A DNA stretch of 16,843 bases from MGBC113645 sp036308445 (GTDB taxonomy: Bacteria > Bacillota_I > Bacilli_A > Erysipelotrichales > Coprobacillaceae), in NCBI GenBank assembly GCA_036308445.1, contig JAXJVS010000015.1, positions 1 to 16,843 on the forward strand. Reading direction: 5' to 3'. A program made the position numbers and the translations under genes. Positions 1 to 4,990 of this stretch are shown in pieces (the stretch's first letter is position 1; each line of letters begins with the position of its first letter). The notes under the pieces are model-generated. The model was given only the letters and a program-made list of their open reading frames with translations, did no database searches and was not told the DNA's origin.

Positions 1-168
1 CTTATCACCATCTCTTAATTCAACAGCTTCATAAATTCCAGTAGAAGCTCCACTAGGAACACTAGCTCTTCCGCAAGCTCCACTTTCAGTAGTGACTTCA
101 ACTTCAACTGTTGGGTTTCCACGAGAATCTAAGATTTCTCTGGCATATACACTTTTAATTTTATCCAT
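1..168 (-). CDS. eno: Enolase, N-terminal part (cut by window edge)
   Basis: Reverse-strand reading gives 56 codons beginning MDKIKSVYAREILDSRGNPT and continuing through a PSGASTGIYEAVELRDGDK-type segment. This is the highly conserved enolase N-terminus; the S-G-A-S-T-G loop closes over the active site. Enolase interconverts 2-phosphoglycerate and phosphoenolpyruvate in cytoplasmic glycolysis. The start is the ATG at 168-166, preceded by an AGGAGG ribosome site about 6 bases upstream. The remainder lies left of the window. The gene is divergent from nrdI and shares with it a control region holding three palindromes. The identity is near certain although only the first eighth is visible. Confidence 0.96.
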   Translation of the reverse strand, partial: MDKIKSVYAREILDSRGNPTVEVEVTTESGACGRASVPSGASTGIYEAVELRDGDK

Positions 169-184
169 GATTTTCCTCCTAGTA

Positions 185-217
185 TTTTACTCCTGCGTGG
201 TTGGCACAGGAGTAAAA
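185..217 (-). promoter_or_regulatory. Hairpin in the enolase mRNA leader
   Basis: TTTTACTCCTG (185-195) and CAGGAGTAAAA (207-217) form a perfect 11-bp inverted repeat with an 11-base loop. In the eno transcript it lies between the predicted start (about 252) and the ribosome site. The 5' arm, TTTTACTCCTG in the mRNA, contains an anti-Shine-Dalgarno CUCCU. It could pair almost as well with the true ribosome site TAGGAGGAAAA a few bases further on. The pairing is visible in the sequence; a regulatory role is inferred. Confidence 0.5.
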
Positions 218-235
218 AATGATTTATACAAAATA

Positions 236-251
236 GTTAGTCGCTTCTAAC
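236..251. promoter_or_regulatory. Palindromic operator 1 (eno start site)
   Basis: GTTAGTCGCTTCTAAC is a palindrome with 5-bp arms, extended to 6 by the flanking A and T. It is the most divergent of three related palindromes in this intergenic region. It lies just downstream of the eno -10 box, a typical repressor position. The binding protein is unknown. Confidence 0.6.
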
Positions 252-258
252 TGATATT

Positions 259-287
259 AGAATAACATATATTATTAAAAAAATCAA
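259..287 (-). promoter_or_regulatory. Promoter of enolase
   Basis: On the minus strand, TTGATT (287-282), a 17-base spacer and TATTCT (264-259) match a sigma-A promoter. A TGT directly before the -10 makes it an extended -10. The predicted start is near 252, so the palindrome at 236-251 would occupy about +1 to +16. Confidence 0.6.
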
Positions 288-293
288 TAAGAA

Positions 294-311
294 AGTTAGC
301 TAAAGCTAACT
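294..311. promoter_or_regulatory. Palindromic operator 2 (between the two promoters)
   Basis: AGTTAGCTAAAGCTAACT is a perfect palindrome with 7-bp arms and a 4-base centre. It lies upstream of both -35 boxes (eno 282-287, nrdI 327-332), so a protein bound here could contact either promoter or bridge to the two outer sites. Confidence 0.65.
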
Positions 312-326
312 GAATTATCGATTGAT

Positions 327-355
327 TTGACATAAGAGATAAAGAATGTTAAATT
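327..355 (+). promoter_or_regulatory. Promoter of nrdI
   Basis: Consensus TTGACA (327-332), a 17-base spacer and TAAATT (350-355), with TG two bases before the -10 (extended -10). The predicted transcription start is near 362, directly abutting operator 3. Confidence 0.65.
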
Positions 356-362
356 GTGATTA

Positions 363-378
363 GTTAGCGAATGCTAAC
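363..378. promoter_or_regulatory. Palindromic operator 3 (nrdI start site)
   Basis: GTTAGCGAATGCTAAC has perfect 6-bp arms and a 4-base centre. It begins at the predicted nrdI transcription start and ends just before the GAGGAGG ribosome site, the mirror image of operator 1 relative to eno. A repressor bound here would block nrdI initiation. Confidence 0.65.
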
Positions 379-396
379 AAATGAGGAGGAAAATAT

Positions 397-750
397 ATGA
401 AAATTGTTTATGCATCAAGAACTGGAAATGTAGAATCTATTATAGATAGATTAGATATTAAAGACGCTTTAAAAATTGAAAATGGGTTAGAAGTATGTGA
501 TGAAGAATATATTTTATTCACTTATACTGATGGTTATGGAGATGTTCCATATGAGGTAGAAGAATTTTTATCTGTTAATTTTGAATTATTAAAAGGTGTT
601 ATTGTTAGTGGTGATTTAGGATACGGAGAAGCTTATTGTAAAGCAGGAGATGTGATTAGTGAAAATTATAATGTTCCATGTCTTTATAAAGTAGAAAATG
701 ATGGTACTGCTGAAGATATAGAAAATATAAAGAATATGATTAAGTTGTAA
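397..750 (+). CDS. nrdI: NrdI-like flavodoxin
   Basis: This 117-residue protein has the NrdI pattern. It starts with a flavodoxin-type FMN phosphate loop (IVYASRTGNVESI), then a YTDGYGDVPYEVEEFL segment, a GVIVSGDLGYGEAYCKAGD segment and a C-terminal VPCLYKVENDGTAEDIE stretch. NrdI is the flavoprotein that supplies oxidant to assemble the dimanganese cofactor of class Ib ribonucleotide reductase (NrdF). A GAGGAGG site lies 7 bases before the ATG. Unusually, nrdE, nrdF and nrdH are not adjacent; the gene stands alone and shares a control region with enolase. An NrdI-like flavodoxin with another redox partner is the main alternative. Confidence 0.85.
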   Translation: MKIVYASRTGNVESIIDRLDIKDALKIENGLEVCDEEYILFTYTDGYGDVPYEVEEFLSVNFELLKGVIVSGDLGYGEAYCKAGDVISENYNVPCLYKVENDGTAEDIENIKNMIKL

Positions 751-845
751 TGTTTATATTTTTGAGGTTATTATAACTATGTAATTGAAGAGAAGTTTTT
801 AGTATATAATTCATTTTTGATGAAGAAAGTTGCAAAAGTCAATAT

Positions 846-905
846 AAAAATGTTGGAAAGTGGACAAAATAATAATGTAGGAAAGCCAACATTTTTATTT
901 TGTCC
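846..905 (+). terminator. Interlocking hairpins after nrdI, possible terminator
   Basis: Two 11-bp perfect inverted repeats interleave. AAAAATGTTGG (846-856) pairs with CCAACATTTTT (886-896), and GGACAAAATAA (862-872) pairs with TTATTTTGTCC (895-905). The first stem is followed by a T-rich tract (TTTTTATTTT), as in an intrinsic terminator for nrdI. The second stem would use that same tract. They could be mutually exclusive folds or stack as an H-type pseudoknot. The pairings are seen; the role is inferred. Between nrdI and this structure (751-845) I see nothing else. Confidence 0.4.
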
Positions 906-920
906 TTATTAATCAGATTC

Positions 921-1256
921 CGTTAAGTGGTACTATGTCCAGATTTTAGACAACTTAAATTCATGTTTTTAAATTACGTTGTCACATTCAAACAATATTG
1001 TTTCTCATATTGTACTGGTGATTCATAATTACAATGAGAATGTATTCTTACTGTATTATAGAATCCTTCTATATACTCAGATATCAGTCTATTCGCATGC
1101 TTATAATTCATTAATTTTTGTCATTTAATTAATGAATGAAAAGATTCAATACATGCATTATCCCATGGAATGCCTTTATGTGAATAACTAGGAATCATGC
1201 TCTTAGTTAATTAATATACTTCACTTGTATATTACACTCCTTTATCGCTATTATGT
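921..1256 (-). mobile_element. Remnant of an IS3-family (IS150-like) insertion sequence
   Basis: The 3' third of an IS3-type element survives, read on the minus strand. Beyond the transposase stop, the minus strand reads TTGTCTAAAATCTGGACATA, which looks like the terminal region of IS3/IS150 elements. The opposite end and the rest of the transposase are missing, so the element cannot move. Boundaries are approximate; I could not identify a target-site duplication. Confidence 0.6.
974..1255 (-). pseudogene. Decayed IS3-family transposase, C-terminal fragment
   Basis: The minus-strand frame ending at the TAA at 976-974 reads HNSDKGV*YTSEVY, then SYSHKGIPWDNACIESFHSL, then YIEGFYNTVRIHSHCNYESP. 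These match the end of the DDE integrase domain of IS150-type OrfB (HSDKGVQYTS, G-I-P-W-D-N-A-x-I-E-S-F, YN-x-x-R-x-H-S). The second catalytic Asp and the final Glu are still there. Three in-frame stops (at 1234-1232, 1213-1211 and 1123-1121) and loss of the N-terminal part make it non-functional. At least the first stop is consistent with CAA to TAA decay. Confidence 0.8.
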
Positions 1257-1265
1257 CGAATTCGG

Positions 1266-1463
1266 TATAACAACGACAATGGATGGCAGTATCAAATGAA
1301 GCATTATCGTGAATTGCTAATTGCAGTATTTTTATTAGAGACATTTGGTACAGAATAATGAATTTAATCAATTATTCTTACTGCTGGAATTATAGTTATT
1401 ATTTATGATGGATATTTCTTGATAACATATTATACAAGTAAAAATATTATTAGAGAAAGATAG
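1266..1463 (+). pseudogene. Relic frame: transposase-like scrap joined to a membrane segment
   Basis: One plus-strand frame reads YNNDNGWQYQMKHYRELL, similar to the HSDQGWQYQMKxY stretch of other IS3 transposases. It then continues as IAVFLLETFGTE, three stops, and IILTAGIIVIIYDGYFLITY followed by a basic tail ending at TAG 1461-1463. The last part looks like a transmembrane helix. Either two unrelated scraps happen to share a frame or this is one decayed membrane-protein gene. An intact terminator follows directly, which supports a former plus-strand gene ending here. No function can be assigned. Confidence 0.35.
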
Positions 1464-1468
1464 AATTT

Positions 1469-1493
1469 GGCACTTCGTAGAAGTGTCTTTTTT
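1469..1493 (+). terminator. Intrinsic terminator before dacF
   Basis: GGCACTTC and GAAGTGTC form an 8-bp stem (one G-T pair) around a GTA loop, followed by six T residues. It ends transcription from the relic region and isolates the sporulation block downstream. Confidence 0.75.
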
Positions 1494-1537
1494 CATATTT
1501 AGATATTATCACTCATATATTTATTGAGGTGAAATAA

Positions 1538-2677
1538 GTGTTTAGAAAGATCATGTTATGTTTATTGTGTACATTATGCTTAATAGTACCAGTAAAAGCA
1601 GAAGAATTAAAATTAACTCCTAATGCTGGTGCATCTATTCTTATTGAAGCCAATAGTAGAGAAGTATTATATAAGAAAAATGAGAAAGAAAAGATGTATC
1701 CAGCAAGTACGACCAAGATTATGACTATGATATTAATGTTTGAAGCTATAGAGAATGGTAGCTTAAAATGGGATGACATACTTACTTGTAGTGCTTATGC
1801 TTCTAGTATGGGTGGTAGTCAGGTGTACTTAGAAGAAGGGGAAAGAATGAGTGTAGAAGATTTATTTAAGTCTATAGCGATAGCTAGTGCTAATGATGCC
1901 TGTGTTATGGTAGGCGAAAGAATAGCTGGCAGCTGTGATCATTTTGTAGATATGATGAATGAAAAAGCGAAGAAGCTTAATCTTGTAAATACTCATTTTA
2001 TGAATCCTACAGGACTGCATGATGATAATCATTATACTTGTGCATATGATCTAAGTATTATGGCGGCTTATCTGATTGAAATAGGTAGTGATAAGTTATT
2101 TAGTGTTACATCTTTATATGATAGTTATATTAGAGAAGATAGTGCTCAGAAGTTCTGGTTAGTGAATACGAATAAGTTATTAAAATCATATGAAGGTAAT
2201 GATGGTTTAAAAACGGGTTATACAAGTGAAGCAGGATATTGTATTGTGAGTACGGCTAAAAGGGATGGTTTAAGGTTAATAGGAGTTGTATTAAAAGAAG
2301 AACAGCCAAAAGTAAGAAATGAAGAAGTCAGTCAGTTATTAGATTATGGTTTCTCTTTATATGAGAGTAAGAAAATGTATTCTTCATTAGATATAGTAGA
2401 TAAAATAGAAATAGAGAATTCTAGAGAGAAAGAAATGAATGTAGTGGTCAAAGAAGATATATCTTATGTTCAAAATAGAAGTCAGGATTCAAAAGTTGAA
2501 GTTAACTTTGAATATGGTACATTAATACCTCCTTTGTCAACTGAGGATGTTATAGGTCATTTAGCTTTATATCGTGATGGTGAAAATATTGCAAGTTATC
2601 CTTTATATCTAGAAAGTGAAGTTCATGCATTAAGTTTTTCTGAAAAGTTCTACAATTATTTTAAAATATTGACATAA
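1538..2677 (+). CDS. dacF: D-alanyl-D-alanine carboxypeptidase, DacF type
   Basis: This 379-residue penicillin-binding protein of the S11 peptidase family trims the terminal D-Ala from peptidoglycan stem peptides outside the membrane. A Sec signal peptide (MFRKIMLCLLCTLCLIVPVKA) with likely cleavage after VKA leads the protein. The three active-site motifs are present: S57-T-T-K60, S117-A-N119 and K225-T-G227. Residues from about 290 onward fit the beta-rich PBP5 C-terminal domain, which in this class is followed by a membrane anchor. GTG is used as start, 6 bases after GAGGTGA. The position directly before spoIIAA-spoIIAB-sigF matches the Bacillus dacF-spoIIA arrangement, suggesting a role in forespore or cortex peptidoglycan. 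Confidence 0.9.
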   Translation: MFRKIMLCLLCTLCLIVPVKAEELKLTPNAGASILIEANSREVLYKKNEKEKMYPASTTKIMTMILMFEAIENGSLKWDDILTCSAYASSMGGSQVYLEEGERMSVEDLFKSIAIASANDACVMVGERIAGSCDHFVDMMNEKAKKLNLVNTHFMNPTGLHDDNHYTCAYDLSIMAAYLIEIGSDKLFSVTSLYDSYIREDSAQKFWLVNTNKLLKSYEGNDGLKTGYTSEAGYCIVSTAKRDGLRLIGVVLKEEQPKVRNEEVSQLLDYGFSLYESKKMYSSLDIVDKIEIENSREKEMNVVVKEDISYVQNRSQDSKVEVNFEYGTLIPPLSTEDVIGHLALYRDGENIASYPLYLESEVHALSFSEKFYNYFKILT

Positions 2678-2698
2678 ATGATATTTTGTTGGTATTTT
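2669..2698 (+). promoter_or_regulatory. Possible promoter for spoIIAA
   Basis: TTGACA (2669-2674), an 18-base spacer and TATTTT (2693-2698) overlap the dacF stop codon. I did not find a sigma-H type -35/-10 pair here, although spoIIA operons in bacilli use sigma-H. The match may be fortuitous. Confidence 0.35.
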
Positions 2699-2788
2699 TC
2701 TAGTTTTGTCATTTTAGTTCTAGTTTTGTTGAATCGATTTTCTTTCTTTTTTAAAAGGTATATGATGTCTTACGAAGGAGGAATCTTA

Positions 2789-3130
2789 ATGGAGAACAAG
2801 ATGAATTTTGAGTTTAGACGCAATTATATTGTTGTTAAGTTTTATGGTGAAATTGATTGTGTGAATGCTCCTTATTATAGACATCAGTTAAATAGTTTAT
2901 TTGAAGAGAATGATGGAGAAGTGATATTTGATTTTGAAAATGTTACTTTTATTGATAGTTCTGGTATTGGTTTAGTGTTAGGGAGATATAATCAATTAAA
3001 TTTTGAACATCGTAAGTTGATTATAACAGGATTAAATAAGACGAGTTATAAGTTATTTGAATTAAGTGGTTTATTTCAGATTCTACCTTATTACAAGACA
3101 ATAGAAGAAGCAATAAAAAGGGAGGAATAA
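2789..3130 (+). CDS. spoIIAA: Anti-sigma F factor antagonist SpoIIAA
   Basis: This STAS-domain protein binds the anti-sigma factor SpoIIAB and frees sigma F in the forespore. It is inactivated when SpoIIAB phosphorylates it. The phosphorylation motif is clear: FIDSSGIGLVLGRY, whose second serine is residue 58 from this start, equal to Ser58 of Bacillus subtilis. The reading frame is open back to 2678, but ATG 2789 is preferred. It follows a strong GAAGGAGGAA site, gives 113 residues as usual for the family, and the upstream extension is an atypical hydrophobic stretch. It lies one base before spoIIAB. Confidence 0.95.
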   Translation: MENKMNFEFRRNYIVVKFYGEIDCVNAPYYRHQLNSLFEENDGEVIFDFENVTFIDSSGIGLVLGRYNQLNFEHRKLIITGLNKTSYKLFELSGLFQILPYYKTIEEAIKREE

Positions 3131-3131
3131 G

Positions 3132-3566
3132 ATGAAAGCAACAATGGAAATCAGTTTTAATGCAGTAATAGAAAATGAAAACTTTGCAAGAAGTGTTATT
3201 GCTGCATTTATTACAAGACTAGATCCAACGATAGATGAAATGTTAGAGGTAAAGACAATTGTATCAGAAGCAGTAAGTAATGCAATTATTCATGGTTATG
3301 ATAAGAATCCTGAATGTAAAGTTGTTATGAATGCATCAATAGATAATGGCTTACTTACAATTGTAGTACAAGATTATGGTAAAGGTATAGAAGACTTATC
3401 ACAAGCTAAAGTGCCTTTCTTTTCTTCTTTATCTGATCTAGAACATGCTGGTATGGGATTACCTATTATTGAGAGTTTATCTGATTCATTGGACATCATT
3501 TCAGAAGTTAACATAGGAACAAAACTAATTATAACTAAACAGTTAGAAGATCGTCACCTTGGCTAA
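3132..3566 (+). CDS. spoIIAB: Anti-sigma F factor / serine kinase SpoIIAB
   Basis: This 144-residue GHKL-type protein binds and holds sigma F inactive in the predivisional cell and phosphorylates SpoIIAA with ATP. The Bergerat ATP fold is visible: N box E46-AVSN50-AIIHGYDK, G1 box D81-YGKG and G2 box G107-MG. Length and motif spacing match Bacillus SpoIIAB. GGGAGGAA precedes the ATG. It sits between its two partners, antagonist and sigma factor, and its last 8 bases overlap the start of sigF. Confidence 0.96.
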   Translation: MKATMEISFNAVIENENFARSVIAAFITRLDPTIDEMLEVKTIVSEAVSNAIIHGYDKNPECKVVMNASIDNGLLTIVVQDYGKGIEDLSQAKVPFFSSLSDLEHAGMGLPIIESLSDSLDIISEVNIGTKLIITKQLEDRHLG

Positions 3567-4281
3567 GTTAACGACTTTAGAATTATTAGAAAATGTTCGT
3601 TTAGGGGATGAACGTGCAAAAGAAATTGTTGTTGAAGAGAATTTAGGATTAGTATGGTCAATTGTTCATAGATTCAAGAATACTTATTATGACAAAGAAG
3701 ATCTATTTCAAATAGGCTGTATAGGCTTAATGAAGGCTATTAATCATTTTGATCCAGAATATAATGTTCAGTTTTCTACTTATGCTGTGCCTATTATTAT
3801 GGGAGAAATTAAAAGATATTTTAGAGATGATGGTACAATTAAAGTCTCTCGTTCATTAAAGGAATTAAATATTAAGGTTACAAAAGCTAAAGAATATCTT
3901 CAATCTAAAGAAAATAGAGATCCTACAGTAGAAGAAATAGCTGAATATTTAAATGTCGAAGTAGGAGATGTTGTAGAAGCAATAGATGCTTCTTATTATC
4001 CAACTTCATTAAATGAACCTATTTATGAAAAAGATGGTTCTTCGATTAGTGTAGAAGATCGATTAATAGATAAGAAGAATAATATGTGGTTTGAAAAAAT
4101 GGCATTAGAAATGGAAATGGAAAAATTAGATGAAAAAGAAAAACTAATTCTTCATATGCGATATCACCTAGATTACAATCAAGAAGCAGTCGCAAAAAGA
4201 TTAGGAATATCACAAGTACAAGTCTCTCGATTAGAAAAGAAAATTGTCACAAAATTAAGAAGTCGATTGAAAGATGAGTAA
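3559..4281 (+). CDS. sigF: Sporulation sigma factor F
   Basis: This 240-residue sigma-70 family protein directs the first forespore-specific transcription. Region 2 (about residues 48-91) contains DLFQIGCIGLMKAINHFD and the FSTYAVPIIMGEIKRYFRDD stretch. Region 3 carries KVSRSLKELN. Region 4 ends with the helix-turn-helix GISQVQVSRLEKKI. These are signatures of SigF/SigG, and the spoIIA context selects SigF. The only plausible start is TTG 3559: an in-frame stop lies at 3544-3546 and no other start codon occurs before the conserved region. No Shine-Dalgarno is visible, so translation is probably coupled to spoIIAB through the 8-base overlap. Confidence 0.95.
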   Translation: MAKLTTLELLENVRLGDERAKEIVVEENLGLVWSIVHRFKNTYYDKEDLFQIGCIGLMKAINHFDPEYNVQFSTYAVPIIMGEIKRYFRDDGTIKVSRSLKELNIKVTKAKEYLQSKENRDPTVEEIAEYLNVEVGDVVEAIDASYYPTSLNEPIYEKDGSSISVEDRLIDKKNNMWFEKMALEMEMEKLDEKEKLILHMRYHLDYNQEAVAKRLGISQVQVSRLEKKIVTKLRSRLKDE

Positions 4282-4294
4282 ATAGTGGTATAAT
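4267..4294 (+). promoter_or_regulatory. Strong promoter of the signal peptidase gene
   Basis: TTGAAA (4267-4272), a 16-base spacer and a perfect TATAAT (4289-4294) preceded by TGG (extended -10) form one of the best sigma-A promoters in the window. The -35 overlaps the end of sigF. Predicted initiation near 4301 falls only a few bases before the lepB start codon. Confidence 0.65.
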
Positions 4295-4302
4295 GAAACC
4301 TG

Positions 4303-4809
4303 GTGATGAAATTGGAAAAAGTTGAATTAAAGAATTCTTTTTTAGAATATATTAAGGTTATTATTATAACTGTATTAGTAACTTATAGTGTTTTATATTT
4401 TGTACAGGTTTCACGTGTTGTAGGAAGTTCTATGGAACCAACATATCAGAATGGTAATATTATATTAGTTGATAAGTTTTTTTATAAAAGAAGTGAACCA
4501 GAAGTTAATGATATTGTTGTTGTAGAATATCCTGTTAGTGATAATGAAAATCAGATTATTAAAAGAGTTGTTGGTATTGGTGGAGATCATATTGAAGTGA
4601 AGGATAATCATCTTTATCGTAATGGAGAAATGATTGAAGAAGATTATATTCTTGAAACAATGGATACGGAAGATTTTTCTTATGATATTCCAGAGGGTAA
4701 GATATTTGTATTAGGAGATAATCGTAATATAAGTGTTGATTCTAGAATGATTGGATATGTTGATTTTGAAGATGATGTTATAGGTAAAGTGTTTTTTAAG
4801 GTCTTTTAG
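4303..4809 (+). CDS. lepB: Signal peptidase I
   Basis: This membrane serine protease (family S26) cleaves signal peptides from secreted proteins. It is 168 residues long, like the Gram-positive SipS type. One N-terminal transmembrane helix (about residues 16-36) is followed by box B SSMEPT with nucleophile Ser43. Box D is IIKRVVGIGGD with the Lys87 general base, and box E is FVLGDNRNISVDSR. GTG 4303 and ATG 4306 are adjacent possible starts; ATG would give 167 residues. No convincing ribosome site precedes either. It follows sigF after 21 bases but has its own promoter, so it need not be sporulation-specific. Confidence 0.93.
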   Translation: MMKLEKVELKNSFLEYIKVIIITVLVTYSVLYFVQVSRVVGSSMEPTYQNGNIILVDKFFYKRSEPEVNDIVVVEYPVSDNENQIIKRVVGIGGDHIEVKDNHLYRNGEMIEEDYILETMDTEDFSYDIPEGKIFVLGDNRNISVDSRMIGYVDFEDDVIGKVFFKVF

Positions 4810-4824
4810 ACCTTTTTATTTTTT
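4798..4824 (+). terminator. Intrinsic terminator of lepB
   Basis: AAGGTC and GACCTT form a 6-bp stem around TTTTA, followed by TTTATTTTTT. The TAG stop codon of lepB lies in the loop and first base of the 3' arm. Confidence 0.75.
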
Positions 4825-4906
4825 GTATTCTATAAATTTCACTAAATAGTTTGGGAATATTCTAAAAAAAGATAGAATAATTAGAAATAAGTAAATTTTT
4901 TGCTGA

Positions 4907-4920
4907 TGATAACGCTATCA
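4907..4920. promoter_or_regulatory. Catabolite-response element (cre) for CcpA
   Basis: TGATAACGCTATCA matches the cre consensus TGWNANCGNTNWCA at every position. It sits in a longer palindrome ATGATA-ACGC-TATCAT (4906-4921). It lies 70 bases before the PEPCK-like gene and upstream of its predicted promoter. CcpA bound to seryl-phosphorylated HPr would act here, consistent with glucose control of a gluconeogenic or PEP-linked gene. The match is direct; binding is inferred. Confidence 0.75.
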
Positions 4921-4933
4921 TTTCAAATTTTAA

Positions 4934-4961
4934 TTGCATTATAATAAATTTTTGGTAATAT
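4934..4961 (+). promoter_or_regulatory. Probable promoter of the PEPCK-like gene
   Basis: TTGCAT (4934-4939), a 16-base spacer and TAATAT (4956-4961) with TGG before the -10. A second candidate -10, TATAAT at 4940-4945, would place the cre site over its -35. Arms TGGTA and TACCA (4953-4969) flank the first -10. Which start is used cannot be decided by eye. Confidence 0.4.
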
Positions 4962-4990
4962 ATATACCATAAGTTAAGGAGAGTGATTAA

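Noticed and set aside
1107..1136. Palindrome TTCATTAATT/AATTAATGAA
   Set aside because: It is explained by transposase coding sequence in the IS relic and is of low complexity.
1513..1779. Minus-strand 88-codon open frame
   Set aside because: It overlaps the clear dacF coding frame on the other strand and shows no motif or ribosome site; a shadow.
2678..2788. N-terminal extension of SpoIIAA
   Set aside because: Open and in frame, but hydrophobic and unlike any SpoIIAA. The strong ribosome site before ATG 2789 and the normal family length argue against it.
4293..4325. Ten-codon ORF MKPGDEIGKS overlapping the lepB start
   Set aside because: Its ATG lies within the -10 box, upstream of the predicted transcription start, so it would not be transcribed from that promoter; likely chance.
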